NCBI GenBank assembly: GCA_018399855.1
Contig: JAGYNX010000085.1
Location: 1 to 7,939 of the forward strand
Length of the DNA: 7,939 nucleotides
Direction: 5' to 3'
DNA from: Spirochaetota bacterium
GTDB taxonomy: Bacteria; Spirochaetota; UBA4802; UB4802
Shown here: positions 4,893-7,939 of the stretch, one piece after another
Position numbering within the stretch: the first letter of the stretch is position 1
Layout: each line of letters starts with the position of its first letter
Made by a program: the position numbers and the translations under genes
The notes under the pieces: model-generated
Databases searched by the model: none
Told to the model about the DNA's origin: nothing
What the model saw: the letters and a program-made list of their open reading frames with translations, nothing else

Positions 4893-6062
4893 TTATATAG
4901 TGTTAAGGGCTGATGTGATGCTGCCTGTTATTTCATTCAGGCGTGCTTCATCAGGGATGTATTGTACCTTAATACTGTGTAACAGTGAATAGCCACATTC
5001 TTCAAGTGACTTTTCAACCTGACCTATACTCTGCCCACCCCAGCCGTAGGATCCGAATGCCAGGCCAACCCTGTTTTTCGGTGATAATCCTTTCATGTAG
5101 GTGAGAAATGCTGCGACGTTAGGGAGCATGTTATTATTGAGGGTTGGTGAACCCACGCATATATATTTAGCGGTAAGCACCTCGGTCATTATATCAGAGA
5201 TATGTGTATACTTGAGATCGAACAGGCTGGTGTGAATATCCTTTTCTTCGAAGGCTGATTGTATGGCCCCGGCAATCATCCTGGTTGAATTCCACATGGT
5301 GTCATATATGATCAATGCTTTTTCTTTTGTGCTGTTGGCGGCCCACTTGTGGTATTCTGCAACGATGGTGTCAATACTTTGTCTCCAGATAAGACCGTGA
5401 CTGGGGGCTATAATTGATATATCAAGGGCTCCAACCCCTTCAAGAACTTTCTGTACCTGCTTGCCGTAAGGAAGAACGATATTGGCGTAATACTTTTTCG
5501 CTTCTTCCATGACGATGTCCAGCTGGTATTCATCATCAAACCGTTCTGATGTGGCAATATGCTGACCGAAAGCGTCATTTGAGAACAGAATGTTGTCACC
5601 GGGAATGTAGCAGGCCATGTTGTCAGGCCAGTGTACCATCTGGGCAAGAATGAACTGAAGGGTGCGTTTCCCGATATCAAGGGTATCACCGGTTTTTACT
5701 ACCTCAACCTCGAGTTTCTCGCCGTAATGGGCATGCAGCCCCTTCTGTCCATTGGGCGATGTGAGTATTTTCGCGTTGGGACAGAGTTCTTTTAGCCGGG
5801 GTATTCCGCCTGAATGATCCATCTCAACATGATTTGAAATAATATAGTCTATCTTTGCGGGGTCAACTACACGTTTTATTCGGTCAAGCATTTCGTCAAC
5901 CATGTAGTGTTTTACCGTGTCGATCAGGGTGATCTTCTCATCAATTATAAGGTACGCGTTATAGGTTGATCCACGTTGTGTGAGGTATCCATGGAAATTT
6001 CGAAGGTCCCAGTCTATGGCACCAACCCAGTATATGTCATCGGTGATTTGTACAGGTTTCAT
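4893..6062 (-). CDS. fprA: Class A flavodiiron protein (oxygen / NO reductase)
   Basis: Cytoplasmic enzyme that reduces oxygen to water (some members also NO to N2O) with electrons from rubredoxin. The N-terminal metallo-beta-lactamase-like domain (about 1-245) keeps the full diiron set: H78xE80xD82-H83, H144 (VHWPD), D163 (SNDAFGQH) and H222 (PSHGLIWR). The C-terminal flavodoxin domain (about 248-389) shows FMN loops at 252-260 (IYDTMWNST), 304-314 (GSPTLNNNMLP) and 337-343 (GSYGWGG). At 389 residues it is a class A protein with no fused rubredoxin or NAD(P)H module, so it needs the separate rubredoxin encoded at 3701-3862. The ATG has AAGGA about 7 bases upstream. It is the first minus-strand gene of the cluster, 93 bp before perR, with no clear terminator between them. 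Confidence 0.97.
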   Translation of the reverse strand: MKPVQITDDIYWVGAIDWDLRNFHGYLTQRGSTYNAYLIIDEKITLIDTVKHYMVDEMLDRIKRVVDPAKIDYIISNHVEMDHSGGIPRLKELCPNAKILTSPNGQKGLHAHYGEKLEVEVVKTGDTLDIGKRTLQFILAQMVHWPDNMACYIPGDNILFSNDAFGQHIATSERFDDEYQLDIVMEEAKKYYANIVLPYGKQVQKVLEGVGALDISIIAPSHGLIWRQSIDTIVAEYHKWAANSTKEKALIIYDTMWNSTRMIAGAIQSAFEEKDIHTSLFDLKYTHISDIMTEVLTAKYICVGSPTLNNNMLPNVAAFLTYMKGLSPKNRVGLAFGSYGWGGQSIGQVEKSLEECGYSLLHSIKVQYIPDEARLNEITGSITSALNTI

Positions 6063-6105
6063 GTGTGCTTCCTTTTGTCATTGTGTAAGTATGTGTAGAA
6101 TGTAT

Positions 6106-6143
6106 TGTATACTATATTGCTAAAATGAAATATAGTTCGTCAA
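6106..6143 (-). promoter_or_regulatory. fprA promoter region with inverted repeat
   Basis: An inverted repeat ACTATAT (6111-6117) and ATATAGT (6130-6136), separated by 12 bases, lies about 50 bases upstream of fprA. The minus-strand TATAGT at 6111-6116 is a good -10. The nearest -35-like hexamer, TTGACG (6138-6143), is 21 bases away, which is too far for simple sigma-70 use and might imply an activator. The plus-strand block GTATACTATAT here (6107-6117) recurs exactly in the rubredoxin promoter (3890-3900). Confidence 0.4.
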
Positions 6144-6212
6144 CTGAAATTAACAAAATTTATCAGTTTACAGGAGCTTCCTTTATTTAAGAGATGCAGG
6201 GAAGAAAAAAAG

Positions 6213-6249
6213 TTGAACAAACAGCAGTATAGTAATACTGTAGTATAAC
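6213..6249 (+). promoter_or_regulatory. Candidate promoter/operator of the lipoprotein gene
   Basis: A perfect 6-4-6 inverted repeat CAGTAT-AGTA-ATACTG (6225-6240) lies 35 bases upstream of the gene and is followed by a further TAGTATAA (6241-6248). TTGAAC (6213-6218) could serve as a -35, with TACTGT (6236-6241) at 17 bases as a weak -10. The repeat would then fall inside the promoter. No transcription start can be fixed from sequence alone. Confidence 0.3.
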
Positions 6250-6275
6250 GATAATACAATTACGAGGTCATGATG

Positions 6276-7046
6276 ATGAAAATGAATAAATTATTCATAC
6301 TATGCGTCATTGTTCTCTGTGTTTCATGCGGCAGTTCTCAAGACTACCTGCGGGATATTCCCCGTTCAAAAAGAAAGGCCCTGGTTGTATTAAACTTCAA
6401 GAATAATACCCCCAAAAGCCGGGCCCTTGAATACCAGCCCTGGGAATTCGGCCTGGCATCAATGGTGATGACTGATATCGAGGCCATCGGCATGTTCAAC
6501 ATTATTGGAAAAGAACGGCTAAAGGACGTGATGAAAGAGCAGGAATTTCAGCTCAGCGGTATGGTGAATCCGGATGATATCACCAGGCTTGGAAAGCTGA
6601 CCGGGTCAGACTATATCCTTACCGGTTCATTCATGGAGATGAACGGTCAGCTTCGGCTGGAGTCACAGGTTTTTTCCGTGGAGAAGGGGGCACAGCTTGG
6701 AACCGCCTCGGTGACCGGGCAAACCGGCAGTTTCTTTGATCTTGAAAAAAGGCTGGTGGTGAAAACGACCGAGTACCTTGATGCCATGCTTACCAGCCAG
6801 GAGCAAATGCAGATAACGAAGAAGGTTGAAACAAAATCGGTGGCGGCATCATTGAGTAATTATCGTGGTGAGTTGGCGGTAATGGAAGCAGAAGAATTAA
6901 AAGGCAGAGGAAAAGAAGAAGAGGCCAAAAGGTACATACAGGAAGCAAAGCAGAGTTTTGAAAAGGCCATTCAGATTGACCCAGAGTACGAGAAGGCAAA
7001 GAAAAACCTGTCAAAGATATCACTTGCCATACCAGTTACCCTGTAA
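6276..7046 (+). CDS. CsgG-like lipoprotein with C-terminal TPR-like helix pair
   Basis: A predicted lipoprotein of 256 residues. Three tandem ATGs occur at 6270, 6273 and 6276; GAGG at 6264-6267 is only 2 bases from the first but 8 from the third, so I choose 6276. The N-terminus has a charged start, a hydrophobic stretch and C18 as probable lipidation site (LCVSC, a relaxed lipobox). Residues about 35-165 resemble the CsgG/FlgO-type domain: ALVVLNFKNNT, a segment with MTDIEAIGMFNIIGKERL, then a KLTGSDYILTGSF motif. The last 50 residues are charged and helical, with a single TPR-like unit (FEKAIQIDPEYEKAKKNL). Members act in envelope assembly or export as periplasm-facing outer-membrane lipoproteins. 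No curli genes are nearby, so the specific role is unknown. The gene is divergent from fprA and convergent with an outer-membrane protein gene. Confidence 0.85.
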   Translation: MKMNKLFILCVIVLCVSCGSSQDYLRDIPRSKRKALVVLNFKNNTPKSRALEYQPWEFGLASMVMTDIEAIGMFNIIGKERLKDVMKEQEFQLSGMVNPDDITRLGKLTGSDYILTGSFMEMNGQLRLESQVFSVEKGAQLGTASVTGQTGSFFDLEKRLVVKTTEYLDAMLTSQEQMQITKKVETKSVAASLSNYRGELAVMEAEELKGRGKEEEAKRYIQEAKQSFEKAIQIDPEYEKAKKNLSKISLAIPVTL

Positions 7047-7067
7047 TAATGAATTAGAAAAATATAA

Positions 7068-7098
7068 AAGCGCACGGCATCTTTCTGGCCGTGCGCTT
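7068..7098. terminator. Bidirectional intrinsic terminator between convergent genes
   Basis: A perfect 11-bp stem (AAGCGCACGGC at 7068-7078, GCCGTGCGCTT at 7088-7098) with a 9-base loop lies between the stop of the plus-strand lipoprotein gene and that of the minus-strand outer-membrane gene. The minus-strand tail (TTTTATATTTTTC) is a good U-tract; the plus-strand tail (TTGTTGTAT) is weaker. It probably ends both transcripts. Confidence 0.85.
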
Positions 7099-7104
7099 GT
7101 TGTA

Positions 7105-7939
7105 TCAGAACATGAATACCACGCTCATGAATATCCCAAGCATTGTGTCATCCAGCCATTTTGAAGGTAGATGGTCCTGCCCGGAAGTATTGTCAGTGAA
7201 TTGTACCCAGAATCGCTGGTAACGAAAACCAAGGGTAATAATTGGCATTCCCTTGCCGGGACTGAAGCCAATGGATGGTTCAACATTTAATCCTATCTGT
7301 CGCATTGATGTATCGGCCATATCGTTTTTTCGAGGGCCCGAATAAGTGATTCCACTCCAGTTATGCCCTGTTGAGTTGTTCATAGAAAAATTTCCCCACA
7401 TGTACACACCTGAAACAGTAATAGCTGCGAAATAATACTGGCTGAATGGATGTGCGTAGCCAACACCAAGTGCAGGTCCATGAAAATAACTGTTATACGA
7501 ATCTGAACTTAAATTAATCTCGTCAATCTCGTTGTTTGAGGTGTCATCTGTACGCAGCTCGGTATATTTAAAGTCAACCTTCATATAAAGGTACTTGTAA
7601 CCTGCAAACAACCGAACATTTTCAAGAGCGCGATAACTCAATACTGCATCCAAATCCGCCCTGAATACATCAAAGGCGTAGTCTCCACTAACAGATTGAC
7701 CTCCTTCGAAATCACTGAACTCTGACTGCCAGTGGGTGGATTGGTTCCCCATGAGGCCCGCCACGGATAGTGAAAGCTCTGGTGTGAAAATGAAACTGAC
7801 AATTGGTCCATACAGTATCCCGTCACCCCATTCGATGTCTGACATCCCCGATGCCCCCAAGTCCTTGTAAAAGGGCTGCCATGCATAGTAACCCGCCTTG
7901 GCACCGGCCATGAATTCCATGGCAGAAGTAACCGTTGAG
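7105..7939 (-). CDS. Outer-membrane beta-barrel protein, 5' end beyond the window
   Basis: The reading frame is open to the right edge, so the start codon is not in the window. The last codons seen upstream read S-T-V-T-S-A before MEFMAGAKAGYY, which looks like the end of a signal peptide with cleavage after Ala. The ATG at 7920 is therefore probably not the start, and the mature protein (about 271 residues) is nearly complete. The sequence has alternating polar and hydrophobic residues in short strands, many aromatics (for example LFAGYKYLYMKVDF, VSGVYMWGNFSM, GFRYQRFWVQF), glycine-rich turns and a C-terminal Phe after SVVFM, all typical of a barrel. I do not recognise a named family or substrate. 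It converges on the CsgG-like lipoprotein gene across a shared terminator, so the two are not co-transcribed. Confidence 0.75.
   Translation of the reverse strand, partial: STVTSAMEFMAGAKAGYYAWQPFYKDLGASGMSDIEWGDGILYGPIVSFIFTPELSLSVAGLMGNQSTHWQSEFSDFEGGQSVSGDYAFDVFRADLDAVLSYRALENVRLFAGYKYLYMKVDFKYTELRTDDTSNNEIDEINLSSDSYNSYFHGPALGVGYAHPFSQYYFAAITVSGVYMWGNFSMNNSTGHNWSGITYSGPRKNDMADTSMRQIGLNVEPSIGFSPGKGMPIITLGFRYQRFWVQFTDNTSGQDHLPSKWLDDTMLGIFMSVVFMF

Noticed and set aside
1..7939. Mobile elements, CRISPR arrays, tRNA or rRNA genes
   Set aside because: I found no transposase, long direct or terminal inverted repeats, spaced repeats or RNA gene signatures on either strand.

Overview
The window looks like chromosomal DNA of a Gram-negative anaerobe or microaerotolerant bacterium. 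It encodes a beta-barrel outer-membrane protein and a lipoprotein. It also carries a dense set of oxygen-defence enzymes typical of strict anaerobes: rubrerythrin, desulfoferrodoxin, rubredoxin, a flavodiiron protein and cytochrome bd. Strong Shine-Dalgarno sequences (AGGAGG type) precede most genes, which argues against a Bacteroidetes host. I cannot fix the phylum from sequence alone; sulfate-reducing Desulfobacterota, Spirochaetota and Fibrobacterota-like lineages all remain possible.

Layout. Positions 1-237 hold no gene I can support, but contain a strong intrinsic terminator (174-206). From 6062 down to 238 lie eight minus-strand genes, in transcription order: class A flavodiiron protein (fprA), PerR-type Fur-family regulator, small heavy-metal-associated (HMA) protein, rubredoxin, cydA, cydB, desulfoferrodoxin (dfx) and rubrerythrin (rbr). 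The last four are separated by only 17-27 bp, so they probably form one operon ending at the 174-206 terminator. The first four have their own intergenic regions (78-217 bp) with candidate promoters and palindromes. A plus-strand gene (6276-7046) encodes a CsgG-like lipoprotein and is divergent from fprA. It converges, across a bidirectional terminator, on an outer-membrane beta-barrel gene whose start lies beyond the right edge.

How the genes work together (family knowledge plus inference). Rubredoxin can supply electrons to three soluble reductases here: rubrerythrin (hydrogen peroxide), desulfoferrodoxin (superoxide) and FprA (oxygen, possibly NO). Cytochrome bd removes oxygen at the membrane using quinol. 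PerR, which keeps all five regulatory-site ligands including the Asp characteristic of peroxide sensing, is the obvious candidate regulator. Palindromes in the perR and rubredoxin promoters share TTACAT/ATGTAA half-sites, and the rubredoxin and fprA promoters share an 11-base block. No NAD(P)H:rubredoxin oxidoreductase is visible, so the source of electrons for rubredoxin lies elsewhere. All gene families are known. What deserves a second look is the compact arrangement, the set of unassigned operators and the HMA protein inside the cluster.
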